Of a DNA stretch of 64,000 bases, positions 17,818 through 27,047 are shown in pieces (positions within the stretch are counted from its first letter, which is position 1; each line of letters begins with the position of its first letter). The notes under the pieces were generated by a model. That model ran no database searches, had not been told where the DNA came from, and saw nothing but the letters and a program-made list of their open reading frames with translations. Source of the DNA: Bifidobacterium breve (lineage in GTDB: Bacteria > Actinomycetota > Thermoleophilia > Solirubrobacterales > Solirubrobacteraceae); the NCBI GenBank assembly GCA_945878865.1, contig CAMCUD010000024.1, positions 1 to 64,000 of the forward strand. The letters run 5' to 3'. The position numbers were made by a program, and so were the translations under genes.

Positions 17818-18942
17818 GTGTCGTTCTTTGACGAGGACGAGCCTCGCACCCAGCAGACCCGCGTGCGACGCCCGCCCACCGGTGGCGGCGGCGCTGGCGG
17901 CGGCATGCCCGATCACCAGCAGCTCCTGGTCCGCCGCGCCGTGGCGGCCGGCATCGGGCTGCTCATCCTCCTGCTCCTGTTCTTCGGCGTCCGCGGGTGC
18001 CTGGACTCGCGCAAGAAGAACGCGCTGAAGGACTACAACCGCGACCTGACGAGCCTCGCGCAGGAGTCCGACGAGACCGCGAAGTCGTTCTTCGAGACGC
18101 TCGTGCAGTCCGACCTCGCCCCCGCCGATCAGCAGACCGAGCTGAACTCGCTGCGCGCGCAGGCGGAGAAGACGCTGCAGTCCGCTGAGGACCTCTCCGT
18201 GCCCGGCGACATGCAGGACGCGCAGGACAACCTGCTGCTCAGCCTGCAGTTCCGCGAGGAGGCGATCGGGAAGGTCGCCCAGAAGATCCCCACCGCGCGG
18301 GGGAGCGAGCGCGCCGGCGCCGAGCAGGCGACGAGCCAGATTTCCGGGCAGATGGAGAAGCTGCTGGCCTCGGACATCATCTGGTCGCAACGCGTGCAGC
18401 CGTTCGCCTCCGAAGCCCTGCAGAGCGCGGACCTCGACGAGCGGGTGCCGAACAGCCGCTCGGTCTCGAGCCTGAGCTGGCTGGACCCGACCACCGTCGC
18501 CGACTCCATCGGCGGGCAGGTGTCCAACGAGGACAACGACAACGCGACGCCCGACGACACGAAGGCCGCTCCCGGCACGCACGGGCACGGGATCGTCAGC
18601 ACGGCCGTCGGCGACCAGGTCCTCGAGTCCGGCGGCACACCCAACCGGATCCCGGCCAGCGGCAATCCGACGTTCACCGTGAAGTTCGCCAACCAGGGCG
18701 AGAACAACGAGGAGAACGTCCGCGTGCGCGTCACCGTCAAGCCGCAGACCGGCAAGGCGATCAGCGCGACGAAGACGGTCGATCAGACCACCGCCGGCAG
18801 CGAGGCGGAGGTCCAGGTCCCGCTCGGGCAGGCGCCGCCGATCGGCACACCGGCGACAATCACGGTCGAGGTCCTGAAGGTGGCGGGCGAGCAGAAGCTC
18901 GACAACAACAAGCAGGAGTACACGGCCCTGTTCACGCGGTAG
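17818..18942 (+). CDS. Single-pass membrane protein with extracytoplasmic CARDB-like end
   Basis: 374 aa. The start is put at GTG 17818, with GGAG at 17807-17810; an ATG-like extension to 17782 has no ribosome-binding site. The cytoplasmic N-terminus is acidic then Gly-rich, followed by a transmembrane helix (about 43-60) and a long helical region with probable coiled coil (about 70-200). The end is beta-rich (FTVKFANQGENNEENVRVRV), resembling CARDB or adhesion-type domains. No precise family is recognised. It precedes DUF4446 and pheA on the same strand. Confidence 0.75.
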   Translation: MSFFDEDEPRTQQTRVRRPPTGGGGAGGGMPDHQQLLVRRAVAAGIGLLILLLLFFGVRGCLDSRKKNALKDYNRDLTSLAQESDETAKSFFETLVQSDLAPADQQTELNSLRAQAEKTLQSAEDLSVPGDMQDAQDNLLLSLQFREEAIGKVAQKIPTARGSERAGAEQATSQISGQMEKLLASDIIWSQRVQPFASEALQSADLDERVPNSRSVSSLSWLDPTTVADSIGGQVSNEDNDNATPDDTKAAPGTHGHGIVSTAVGDQVLESGGTPNRIPASGNPTFTVKFANQGENNEENVRVRVTVKPQTGKAISATKTVDQTTAGSEAEVQVPLGQAPPIGTPATITVEVLKVAGEQKLDNNKQEYTALFTR

Positions 18943-18972
18943 CGCGCGCAGGCTCGCTACCGTCCGCAGCTG

Positions 18973-19539
18973 ATGGACGAGCTGACCTCCACCGCCGGCA
19001 TCGCGGCGCTGGCCGCCGGGGCGATCGCGCTCCTCGCGCTCGTGCTCGCCGTCGTGCAGTGGCGGGCGCTGCGCCGGATGCGCATCGCCCAGACGCAGGT
19101 GCTCGGTGACTACGGCACCCGGGACCTCATCGAGCACGCCGCGCACCTGCACCGGGAGTTCGAGGCGCTCCACGCGTTCATCACCGACGCCGCCGCGCGG
19201 CTCGACCAGAGACTGGACGTCGTGGAGGACCGCGCCGACGGGGCGGTGAGCCGGGTCGGACTGCTGCGCTACGACGCGTACAACGAGATGTCGGGGCGCC
19301 AGTCGACGTCGATCGCGCTGCTCGACGACCGCGACTGCGGGGTCGTCCTGTCGTCGATCCACCACCGCGAGCAGGCCCGGCTGTACGCCAAGCAGGTCAT
19401 CCACGGGCGCGGAGAGCTCACGCTCTCGCCCGAGGAGGAGGAGGCGATCCGGCTGGCACGCTCGAGCACCGACGCGCCCGCGGCGTCGCCGGCGCCCGCG
19501 GCGGAATCAGCGCCTCCCGAAGACCGGGACACGCCGTGA
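18973..19539 (+). CDS. DUF4446 family membrane protein
   Basis: 188 aa. The N-terminal transmembrane helix (about 8-30) is followed by a cytoplasmic helical region. Then comes the conserved core GLLRYDAYNEMSGRQSTSIA, LLDDRDCGVVLSSIHHRE and YAKQVIHGRGELTLSPEE. These are the DUF4446 hallmarks; the function is unknown. It overlaps the pheA start by 4 nt, so the two are probably translationally coupled. Confidence 0.9.
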   Translation: MDELTSTAGIAALAAGAIALLALVLAVVQWRALRRMRIAQTQVLGDYGTRDLIEHAAHLHREFEALHAFITDAAARLDQRLDVVEDRADGAVSRVGLLRYDAYNEMSGRQSTSIALLDDRDCGVVLSSIHHREQARLYAKQVIHGRGELTLSPEEEEAIRLARSSTDAPAASPAPAAESAPPEDRDTP

Positions 19540-20360
19540 AGGTCGCCTACCTCGGGCCCGCCGGCACGTTCTCCGAGGAGGCCGCCCGGGCCGCGCCGCG
19601 CGTCGCGGGTGCCGACCTCATGCCTGAGCCGACCATCGCCGACGCGATCGTCGCGGTCGCCGAGGGCCGCGCGGACGAGGCGATCGTCCCGATCGAGAAC
19701 TCCATCGAGGGCTCGGTGGCGCAGACGTTGGACACGCTCGCCGACCGCGAGGACGTGACGATCGTCGGCGAACTCGTGCTGCCGGTCTCGCACCTGCTCG
19801 TCGCCGCGCGGGAGCTGGCGCTGGCCGACGTGCGGCGCGTGATCTCGCACCCCCAGCCGCTCGGCCAGTGCGCGCATTGGCTGCGCGAGCAAGTCCCGGG
19901 CGCCGAGCTGGTGGCCGCCTCGTCCACGGCCGACGCGATCCGGGAGGTGACGGCCGCGCGCTCCGAGCCGTGGGCGGCCATCGGGACCCGCCGCGCCGCA
20001 GAGCTGTACGACGGCGTGATCCTGGCCGAGGGGATCGAGGACGAGGCCGGCAACGCGACCCGGTTCGTCTGGGTCGCGGCCGCCGGCGCCGAGGCCGAGG
20101 GCGCCGCGAAGACCTCGATCACGTTCTGGGGCGCCGGGGACGACACGCCGGGCTGGCTGGTGCGCTGCCTCGCCGAGTTCTCCGAGCGCGGCGTCAACCT
20201 CACGAAGATCGAGTCCCGCCCGCTGCGCGGGAAGCTGGGGCACTACCGCTTCTACGTCGACCTCGACCTGGGACTCGACGCGCCCCAGGCCGAGGCAGCC
20301 GTGGCCGCCCTGCGCGGGCACTGCGAGGACGTCCGTGTCCTCGGCAGCTACCCGGTGTGA
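19536..20360 (+). CDS. pheA: Prephenate dehydratase
   Basis: 274 aa, GTG start. It converts prephenate to phenylpyruvate in phenylalanine biosynthesis in the cytoplasm. The N-terminus is VAYLGPAGTFSEEAA; PIENSIEGSV and the ATRF motif form the catalytic region. The C-terminal ACT domain (about 190-270) contains KIESRPLRGKLGHYRFYVD, the phenylalanine-binding ESRP motif for feedback inhibition. It is a stand-alone dehydratase without a chorismate mutase domain, as usual in actinobacteria. It converges on phoA with a 1-nt gap. Confidence 0.96.
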   Translation: MKVAYLGPAGTFSEEAARAAPRVAGADLMPEPTIADAIVAVAEGRADEAIVPIENSIEGSVAQTLDTLADREDVTIVGELVLPVSHLLVAARELALADVRRVISHPQPLGQCAHWLREQVPGAELVAASSTADAIREVTAARSEPWAAIGTRRAAELYDGVILAEGIEDEAGNATRFVWVAAAGAEAEGAAKTSITFWGAGDDTPGWLVRCLAEFSERGVNLTKIESRPLRGKLGHYRFYVDLDLGLDAPQAEAAVAALRGHCEDVRVLGSYPV

Positions 20361-20361
20361 G

Positions 20362-21801
20362 CTACGGGAAGCGCAGGCCGTTCAGGACACCGAAGATGTC
20401 CGTCTGGTCGTGCGTGCCCTGGAGGTTCGCCGCCTGCGGACCGAAGCCCCACAGCGGCACCTGAGCGCCGGTGTGGTGCTGCGAGCCGCTGGTGGTCGCA
20501 CCGAGGCCCGTGTCGGCCGTGCCGTACGACACCCGGATCGGGGCGTCATCGGCGGTCTTGAGCGTCGCGTAGCTGGCGCCCGAGGCCGGCTTGCCCGTCG
20601 TGTACGTCATCTGCGACGTGTGGGAGTGGTCGGCCGTGACGATGACGAGGGTGTTCTTCTTGCGCTTGGCGTACTCGAGCGCGATGCCCACGGCGTCGTC
20701 GAACGCGAGGGTCTCGCCGATCTGGCCGCAGACGTCGGCGGCGTGGTCGCGCTTGTCGATCGAGGCGCCCTCGACCTGCAGCGCGAAGCCCTGCGGGTCC
20801 TTCTCCAGCAGCGCGATCGCCTTGCGAGTCATGTCCGAGAGCGACGGCTCGCTGCCGCGGTTCTGCGGCTGGCAGGTCGTCGTCTCGCTGCCGCCCTGGA
20901 CCTGGACGTCACGTCCCGGGTTGGCCGCGTAGTACGCGTCGGTGCGCGCGAACAGGGGCGCGTACTCGGTCGTCATGTTGCCGCCGGTGAAGAGGCCGAG
21001 CACCTTCTTGCCGCCGTTGAGCGAGCCGACGCCGTTCAGGCCGTCCTTGTCGGTGACGACGGTGTAGCCCTTCGCCTTGGCGTAGTCGACGACGGTGTCG
21101 GTGCCGTCGGCCGTGAGCTTCTGCTCGTAGCGCGACCGGCCGCCGCCCAGCGTGACGTCGAAGCCGCCATCGACCTGCTGCTCGGCGATCGAGCCCAGGC
21201 CGCCCGCCGCCTTGGTCTCGGTGGGGCAGGTGGTGCGGGCGTCCGCCGGACCCTGGCACGCGCGCTGGGAGATGTGAGCGCTCGGCCCGGCGGGGGTCGC
21301 GTCGGTGATCTCCGCCGTCGACACGTTGCCGGTGGCCTTGCCCTTGTCCCTCGCGATCTCGAGGTAGGTGCGGTACCCCTCGTTGCTGCCGGGGACATTG
21401 TCCGCGCTCGAGGGACCCTGCGAGACACGCCCGTCCTGGGTGCGCTTGCCGGTCGACCAGGCTGTGGCCGTCGGAGCGGAGTCGCCGACGTAGTTCGGCT
21501 GGTAGGTCGGGCCCGGGCCAGGGCGCAGGACGTAGTGGATCGAGCTGCCGCGGAACGGGAGCCTGTCCATGTTCAGCCGACCGGCGGCGCCCTTGCCGTA
21601 GTACCGGGCGAGGGTGACCTCGGAGTCGCCCATGCCGTCACCGACGAGCAGGATGACGTTCTTAGGCTTCGTGGGATTGAGGTTCTTGGCGAAGTTCAGC
21701 GTCTGGTCGCGGTCGTTGGACGCGCCGACCGCGACGCCGGCGCCTGTCGCCAGGACGGCGACACCGAGGGCCGCGGCGACGGCCTTCCGGTTCATGGGCA
21801 C
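20362..21801 (-). CDS. phoA: Secreted alkaline phosphatase
   Basis: 479 aa. The signal peptide lies at residues 1-27. ILLVGDGMGDSE carries the metal-binding Asp, DSAPTATAWSTG carries the nucleophile Ser108, and VTADHSHTSQ and QHHTGAQVPLWGFGP carry the zinc histidines. It releases phosphate from extracellular monoesters. The start is GTG 21801 or ATG 21795, with AAGGAG just upstream. The preceding lipoprotein gene is 100 nt away on the same strand and may be co-transcribed. No clear Pho box was found. Confidence 0.95.
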   Translation of the reverse strand: MPMNRKAVAAALGVAVLATGAGVAVGASNDRDQTLNFAKNLNPTKPKNVILLVGDGMGDSEVTLARYYGKGAAGRLNMDRLPFRGSSIHYVLRPGPGPTYQPNYVGDSAPTATAWSTGKRTQDGRVSQGPSSADNVPGSNEGYRTYLEIARDKGKATGNVSTAEITDATPAGPSAHISQRACQGPADARTTCPTETKAAGGLGSIAEQQVDGGFDVTLGGGRSRYEQKLTADGTDTVVDYAKAKGYTVVTDKDGLNGVGSLNGGKKVLGLFTGGNMTTEYAPLFARTDAYYAANPGRDVQVQGGSETTTCQPQNRGSEPSLSDMTRKAIALLEKDPQGFALQVEGASIDKRDHAADVCGQIGETLAFDDAVGIALEYAKRKKNTLVIVTADHSHTSQMTYTTGKPASGASYATLKTADDAPIRVSYGTADTGLGATTSGSQHHTGAQVPLWGFGPQAANLQGTHDQTDIFGVLNGLRFP

Positions 21802-21901
21802 GAGGGCTCCTTGGGGAGTGAGGGTGGCCTAACGCTTCGCAGCCTGCCCCGCACCGGCCTGGACGGCGTGACGAGGACGTCAATCGGCGGTGAAGATGCC
21901 G

Positions 21902-22687
21902 TTACCGGCGCCAGGCCAGGGCGCGCAGCCGCGGTCCGCCACGCAGAAGCGCGAGAAGCTCGGCGCGCTGTAGGCGCGCCGCCGGCAGGACGGCGGAGAC
22001 GATCTCGCGCTCACCGATCTCCTCCTCCCGGATGCGCGGGGCTTCGCCACCGGCGCCGAGATGGCCGAAGCGTTGCTGCAGCGTCCGCTCCATGGCGTGG
22101 ATGTGGCGGATGAAGCGCGGAGCACCGCAGATGCGCAGCTGCAGGCCGGCGGGGGGGTCCTGCCCCTGCGCCAGGCCGACTCCGAGCGCGGCGTCCGTCC
22201 CCATCGCACCCGGGCCGAGGATCGTCTGCGCGATGGTGTCGCCCAGGCAGGACTGGGTCGCGCTCTGCGCGAGCGGCGTGATCGCGCTCTCCTCGGGGCT
22301 GGTCGTGCGCAGCGCCCCGGCCAGGGACGGGTCGCCCGTCCGGACGACGCGTGAGGCGCCACGCAGGACGGTGGCACGGTTCCCTACCCGCACGGCCGTG
22401 TCGGCCTCGGCGACCCGGGAACTGCCGAGAACCGCCGCGAGAATCGCGTCGCGCGAGACGGGCGCGGCGTCGAGCGCGCGGACGTTGACGAACGCCAGGC
22501 GCCGCCGGGCCTGGGCCACGTTCGGGATCTCGGCGAGCGCGGCGGCCGTGGCGGGCGCCGGGGCCTTGGCCTCTGCTCCCCGCAACGGCGCGGGTGCCGG
22601 TGCAGGCGCCTCGACCGTGGCGTCGCCTCCACACGCCGGAAGGACTGCGGTCGCTGTCAGCGCGAGGATGAGCGTGACGAGGCGCAT
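21902..22687 (-). CDS. Hypothetical lipoprotein
   Basis: 261 aa. ATG 22687 follows GGAGG with 8-nt spacing. The N-terminus MRLVTLILALTATAVLPACG is a lipoprotein signal with lipobox LPAC, giving Cys19 as the lipidated residue. An Ala/Pro-rich linker follows, then a folded part of about 200 residues without a recognised family, containing two cysteines (SCLGD and RICG). It lies just upstream of phoA on the same strand. The function is unknown. Confidence 0.75.
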   Translation of the reverse strand: MRLVTLILALTATAVLPACGGDATVEAPAPAPAPLRGAEAKAPAPATAAALAEIPNVAQARRRLAFVNVRALDAAPVSRDAILAAVLGSSRVAEADTAVRVGNRATVLRGASRVVRTGDPSLAGALRTTSPEESAITPLAQSATQSCLGDTIAQTILGPGAMGTDAALGVGLAQGQDPPAGLQLRICGAPRFIRHIHAMERTLQQRFGHLGAGGEAPRIREEEIGEREIVSAVLPAARLQRAELLALLRGGPRLRALAWRR

Positions 22688-22749
22688 TCGCGCATCCTCC
22701 GGCAGCTGACGCGCTGCTCGGTGAAGGAACGGTGAAACGCCGCGATGCC

Positions 22750-22777
22750 TTGGGTTCGGGGACCCGGGCGTTACACT
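22750..22777 (+). promoter_or_regulatory. Promoter of the HNH gene (leaderless type)
   Basis: TTGGGT (22750-22755), a 16-nt spacer and -10 TACACT (22772-22777). The candidate starts GTG 22783 and ATG 22789 lie only 5 and 11 nt downstream without a ribosome-binding site. Leaderless translation is therefore likely. Confidence 0.5.
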
Positions 22778-22788
22778 CCGCCGTGGCC

Positions 22789-23412
22789 ATGCCAGGTGAC
22801 CCGCAGACTCCACCAGGTCCACCGGGGTCCGTACCGCTCGCTGAGCACCCGCGGTACGGACTGGATGGCGGCGGCGTGAGCCGTGGCGCCAACGGCCGGG
22901 TGCTCGTCCTCAACGCGACGTACGAACCGATCAACGTGTGCACGGTTCGGCGCGCAGCCGTCCTGCTCCTCAAGGAGAAGGCCGAGGTCGTGGAGCACGG
23001 CGTCTGGGAGCTGCGCTCCGAGCACACCGCCATGGCGCGTCCGGTCGTGATCCGTCTCGTGAGCTACGTGAAGGTCCCTCGGGACACCCATCAGCGGAAG
23101 ATCACGCGGCGAGCCGTCTTTGCGCGCGACGGGTGGGAGTGCCAGTACTGCGGTTCGCGCTCGCAGCTGACGGTCGACCACGTGATCCCCCGCTCGAAGG
23201 GCGGCGGCTCGACGTGGGAGAACATCGTCGCCGCGTGCGCACCGTGCAACCGGCGCAAGGGCGATCAGCTGCCCAAGCAGGCGAACATGCATCCGAAGCG
23301 CGCACCGCGGGTCCCGCACCCGCAGGTCTTCATCCACGTCGCAAGCCCGCACATCCCGGGCGCGTGGAAGCCGTGGCTGCCCGAGGCGGGCGTCGCGGCC
23401 GAGGCGGCGTAG
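22789..23412 (+). CDS. HNH endonuclease family protein
   Basis: 207 aa from ATG 22789, chosen because of the -10 box at 22772; GTG 22783 or 22876 are alternatives. The conserved opening VLVLNATYEPINVCTVRRA is followed by the HNH zinc fold. That fold has CQYCG, LTVDHVIPRSKGG and NIVAACAPCNRRKG, with two CxxC pairs and the DH metal site. This family is widespread and chromosomally conserved in actinobacteria; it probably nicks or cleaves DNA, but its biological role is unclear. GC content is like the core genome, unlike the next gene. Confidence 0.88.
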   Translation: MPGDPQTPPGPPGSVPLAEHPRYGLDGGGVSRGANGRVLVLNATYEPINVCTVRRAAVLLLKEKAEVVEHGVWELRSEHTAMARPVVIRLVSYVKVPRDTHQRKITRRAVFARDGWECQYCGSRSQLTVDHVIPRSKGGGSTWENIVAACAPCNRRKGDQLPKQANMHPKRAPRVPHPQVFIHVASPHIPGAWKPWLPEAGVAAEAA

Positions 23413-23494
23413 GCAGGCGGCGCCGTAGCAGCCGGGACCTGCGGTCCTGCGACCGTCAGGAGGGATTGAGTAGTCTCTGACCAATAGGGGCGGT

Positions 23495-26176
23495 ATGGAG
23501 ATCATACGCGCCTTTGCTCGGCTTCAGAAGATGGAAGCGTTCGAGCGCGTCGTTGACGCTGTGGAGGCGGTTATTGCCTCCGGCATAGATGAGTACCAGG
23601 CGCAGCTGGGCCCGCCCCCCGGGAGGGACCCTGGCACCAAGGCAGTCAAGGATGCCGTTTGGGGCATGGTTGATCTGCAGTGGCGCGAGGTGGTCGTCTT
23701 GGACAGCCCGCCGCTGCAGCGGCTGCGTCGCATTCGCCAACTCGGGCTCGGCTACCTGACATACCCGACGGCGGGCTACAGCCGGTTTGAGCACACGCTT
23801 GGCGCAACCCACCAAGCGGACCGGATGGTTCGCGCCATAGCTCGACGGTCCGGACGAGTTCTGCCTCAAGCTGGAGGCGGAGGCAGCTTGGAGGCTGAGA
23901 TCCTCGGCTCCCTTTCCGTTGTACGTCTCGCCGCGCTGATGCACGATGTCGGGCACCTCCCGCTCTCGCACGTCTCTGAGCGTTACTACTCGGCCGCCGA
24001 ATGTGGGGACACTTCTCTACTTCGCCAAGTCGAGCAGATGCGCGATGCTGTCCAAACAGCGCTCGACGTGAAGCGACCGAGCCTGGCCGAATGCCTATCG
24101 GTAGCTGTGATCTTGACCCCCTCGTTCAAGGGTCTGCTGACGAGTCGAGCGGGTTTCGCCGAGGCTGAGATTCTGAGCGCAGCCGGGGCGATCGTTGGGC
24201 GGCCGCCGTCAAGTAGGCAGGCGTTTGTTTCGCAGCTGATTACCAACGTGATCGACGCCGACAAGCTCGACTACATGTTTCGTGACGGTTCCGTGACGGG
24301 GGTTCCTCTAGCGGTAGACCTCGAGAGGCTCCTGTTCAAGTTGAAGTGCCTGGAGCTTCCTGTCGCGGCGATGCCGGATGGACTCCGGAATCTCCAAGTC
24401 GACCAAGCGTCGGCGCTGGTGCTCGGGATCGACCTCGCTGGCCAGCGACTCGCTTACGACGTAACTCTCGCACGGACGATGCTGTTCGAACGCGTTTACC
24501 TTCACCACAAGACACGCGCCGCGGAGCGGGTGGCGATGGCCCGGCTAGATGAACTCGCCATCTCACCGTGGCGTCTGCTCGCTTTCGGCGACGAGCTCTT
24601 TACGGATTCGGGAAGCAGCGCCGGCCGAGTTCGCCGTGACGTGCCTACGTCACTCATTCGTGAGCGCTGGCTTCCACGACGTGCCTATACGTTGTCCTAC
24701 GCGTTCCTCGCAAACGCCGCCGTAGCGCGGCCAGGAGAAGAGCCCGAGCTGGCGCCGGAGCAGACGCAAGCGTGGCGTCGGCTCCGAGGCGAGATCGACA
24801 AGGCAGGCAGTCGCCGGCGACTTGAGGACAAGGTGCTGAGGCTCGCCCGGGCGTTCGCCCGCGCGATCGACCCCGAGACGTCCGTCGATCGGGTCTGGAT
24901 CGACACGCCTCCGGGGAGCGGAGATATCGGCACCTGGGACCTGTGGGTCGAAACGCCAGACGGACATCTCGAGCAAGCAGATACGTACGACGCGCGGGCG
25001 GCAGCGTTTGCACACAGTCCCGCACACGCGTTCTTCGTATATGTGACGGGGAGCGGAAGATGCGCGCTGCTTGGGTTCATTGCGGCGGAGTTGGTGTTCG
25101 CCGCACGGTTCGGGATGTTCGTTGGCCGCGCGGCGGCCGATTACGCGAAGATCCGGTACGAAGAGATCGAGGCGATCAAGCGCGAGCTGGAGGGAGTGGA
25201 CGCCAACGTCTATGCAGCGCTCGGTCGGTTGCGCCCGGAACCCTCGTATCTTCGGACGTCGACAGGCCGGAAGCGCGTGCAGGAACTGGCCGAGCGTTTG
25301 TCGCACTACACCGGGGAGACGAAGGTACGAGTCGACGCGATGCGCGTGTCGCAGTTTCTCCGCCAGTTTCCTGGTGCATTGGTCGAAGAGATGGCGGGCG
25401 TGCTAGCGGAGCTGCGCTTCCTCGACAGGGAGGACGTGGGGACAGGCCTTGCTGCCTACCTGAACGAGGGTGCCGACGAGAATGAAGTGTTCGTTCCGCT
25501 CAGCCGTGCACCCGACAAGAGCGCGACCCACCTCGCCTACTACCTCCGTGACTACGCGGCTGGGCTGCGGATTGTGGACTTGGACGAGGCACTTGGGACG
25601 CCTTACCCGCTGACGTTCTACGATGACCAACTGCTTTCGGGCTCGCAGGCTCGATCAACCGTGCAGATCTGGCTTGGGCTCGAGCCCGAGCTCGCTGCAG
25701 AGGAGCCGGACCTCGCGCGTCAGCTTTCGGAGGCAGAGGTTCAGAGTCTTCACGACCGTAGGGTCCGGTTTCGCTTCGCGTACGGACACGCGGACGGGCT
25801 ACAGGAGCTACAGAAGCTCCTAGGCCAGAACGGCCTTTCGTCGGACGTGGCGGCGCGCGCCGTGGAACCGCGGCACCGGCCGTTGACAGAACTTGGGGTA
25901 TCGACGGAACTCCGCGGATTCCTCCAAGAGGTCGGAGAGGATCTCCTGTTGAGCACGAAGGGATCGGAGAACCCAGTCAAGTGGACCAGGGAGCGATGCC
26001 ACAAGTTTGCCCTCGGGTACGGCGGACTTGAGCAGCTGGTGGCACTCTTGTACAACACTCCGACCGGGACGGTGACAGCTCTGTGGAAGGGCGGCCGCTT
26101 CGGAGGAAGCCCATGGCTCCCTCTCCTTCCGCGCCGAAACGAAGCTGGCGTCACTCGGGCTCCGAGGGCAAGCTAG
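23495..26176 (+). CDS. Large HD-domain phosphohydrolase (SAMHD1/COG1078-like)
   Basis: 893 aa. The first 270 residues contain a complete HD site: RFEHTLGATH with His100, HDVGHLPLSH with His150-Asp151, and DADKLDYMFRD with Asp254/Asp256/Asp259. This is the arrangement in SAMHD1-like dNTP triphosphohydrolases. The remaining 600 residues match nothing recognised. The length is about twice that of housekeeping relatives. Base composition is visibly richer in A/T than the neighbours, suggesting transfer. Such enzymes can deplete dNTPs during phage infection, a role inferred only from family knowledge. ATG 23495 directly follows a CAATAGGGGCGGT element. Confidence 0.82.
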   Translation: MEIIRAFARLQKMEAFERVVDAVEAVIASGIDEYQAQLGPPPGRDPGTKAVKDAVWGMVDLQWREVVVLDSPPLQRLRRIRQLGLGYLTYPTAGYSRFEHTLGATHQADRMVRAIARRSGRVLPQAGGGGSLEAEILGSLSVVRLAALMHDVGHLPLSHVSERYYSAAECGDTSLLRQVEQMRDAVQTALDVKRPSLAECLSVAVILTPSFKGLLTSRAGFAEAEILSAAGAIVGRPPSSRQAFVSQLITNVIDADKLDYMFRDGSVTGVPLAVDLERLLFKLKCLELPVAAMPDGLRNLQVDQASALVLGIDLAGQRLAYDVTLARTMLFERVYLHHKTRAAERVAMARLDELAISPWRLLAFGDELFTDSGSSAGRVRRDVPTSLIRERWLPRRAYTLSYAFLANAAVARPGEEPELAPEQTQAWRRLRGEIDKAGSRRRLEDKVLRLARAFARAIDPETSVDRVWIDTPPGSGDIGTWDLWVETPDGHLEQADTYDARAAAFAHSPAHAFFVYVTGSGRCALLGFIAAELVFAARFGMFVGRAAADYAKIRYEEIEAIKRELEGVDANVYAALGRLRPEPSYLRTSTGRKRVQELAERLSHYTGETKVRVDAMRVSQFLRQFPGALVEEMAGVLAELRFLDREDVGTGLAAYLNEGADENEVFVPLSRAPDKSATHLAYYLRDYAAGLRIVDLDEALGTPYPLTFYDDQLLSGSQARSTVQIWLGLEPELAAEEPDLARQLSEAEVQSLHDRRVRFRFAYGHADGLQELQKLLGQNGLSSDVAARAVEPRHRPLTELGVSTELRGFLQEVGEDLLLSTKGSENPVKWTRERCHKFALGYGGLEQLVALLYNTPTGTVTALWKGGRFGGSPWLPLLPRRNEAGVTRAPRAS

Positions 26177-26486
26177 CGCCCCTGAGCTGTCTGTTCTGGG
26201 CCCTTCATCGGTCGCGTCCGGATGCTCGCTATTAGCGACGGATGACCGACCGGACGGTCCTGGACGGGGGCGTCCGGCAGCGCAGTTGGTTCATGTTCGC
26301 GCGGTCGGCGGGCAGGCTGTTCGCGCGACTCACGGCGGGTCCCAGAGGTCTCCACTGCCCGCACGACAGAGGGCGCCCTCGCACCCAAGCCTACCTAGCG
26401 CGATCACCGTTTCCCGGCGGCTCGACCGGGAAGCATTGCCGCCGTCCGGCGCGACAGTCGCCTCAGTGGGTCAGACCTCGTGGGGT
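26177..26486. other. 310-nt gap without a supported gene
   Basis: Open frames here are short, mutually overlapping and without a ribosome-binding site. One notable element is the GACCGACCGGACGGTC palindrome at 26244-26259, almost identical to the operator candidate at 5166-5181. The rest shows nothing recognisable; decayed coding sequence is possible. Confidence 0.5.
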
Positions 26487-26897
26487 CTACGCTGCGTCAA
26501 CGCTCGAGGCGACTTCGCCAGAGTAGACGGCAGCGAGATGGTCCAGTATTTGCCTTGCCTCCGGATCAAAGTCTGCCAGAACATCGGCCGCCTCCCGTTT
26601 GGTGAGGACCAACTTCAGGCCGAGATACGAAGGGTTTGGTGAGCTGCCGAATCCTTGCTGGAGGGCGAGCAGCGCGTCGTCCCACTCACCGTACAGCCCG
26701 GTGGCGATGGTCGGTCGGAAGACCGCCGGCAATGAACCGGTGCCAGGAGCGTTGGTACGGCTCAGCGTCTCAAGCTCCTTCACGACACGATCAAACTGGC
26801 GATGGTGGACATTTGCGCGCGTCTCGATGAACTCCACGTCATGGAGGCGAAGAGCCGCGATTAGGCCGGCAAAGAAGTCCTGATACGTCGTGGTCAT
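26487..26897 (-). CDS. Hypothetical protein, divergent from the HTH gene
   Basis: 136 aa with no recognised family. It is a soluble, mostly helical protein starting MTTTYQDFFAGLIAALRLHD. It has a central FRPTIATGLYGEWDDALLAL and a KREAADVLADFDPEARQILD segment. It reads away from the HTH gene across a 150-nt gap that holds two TATC/GATA palindromes, so it is a natural target of that regulator. Base composition resembles the HD gene rather than the core genome. It could be an accessory or defence-related effector, but nothing in the sequence shows its activity. Confidence 0.65.
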   Translation of the reverse strand: MTTTYQDFFAGLIAALRLHDVEFIETRANVHHRQFDRVVKELETLSRTNAPGTGSLPAVFRPTIATGLYGEWDDALLALQQGFGSSPNPSYLGLKLVLTKREAADVLADFDPEARQILDHLAAVYSGEVASSVDAA

Positions 26898-26976
26898 CGT
26901 GTCCCCCCGAGGAGATTGAAACCAAGTCCCGCAACGGCTCGGCGTCGAGGCCGTTGCGCCCGGACAGCGGTGTCAA

Positions 26977-27019
26977 TATCTTGATACGAGCGCCGGACGG
27001 CTATATCAGGATTCTGATA
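26977..27019. promoter_or_regulatory. Paired TATC-GATA operators between divergent genes
   Basis: TATC-TT-GATA (26977-26986) and TATCAG-GATT-CTGATA (27004-27019, perfect 6-bp arms) lie 27 nt apart, just before the HTH gene and opposite the divergent hypothetical gene. Dyads of this kind are typical targets of Xre-type dimers. Autoregulation and control of both genes is inferred. Confidence 0.55.
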
Positions 27020-27047
27020 CAGGTTGAGACCTCCCGAGGAAGAGCGC

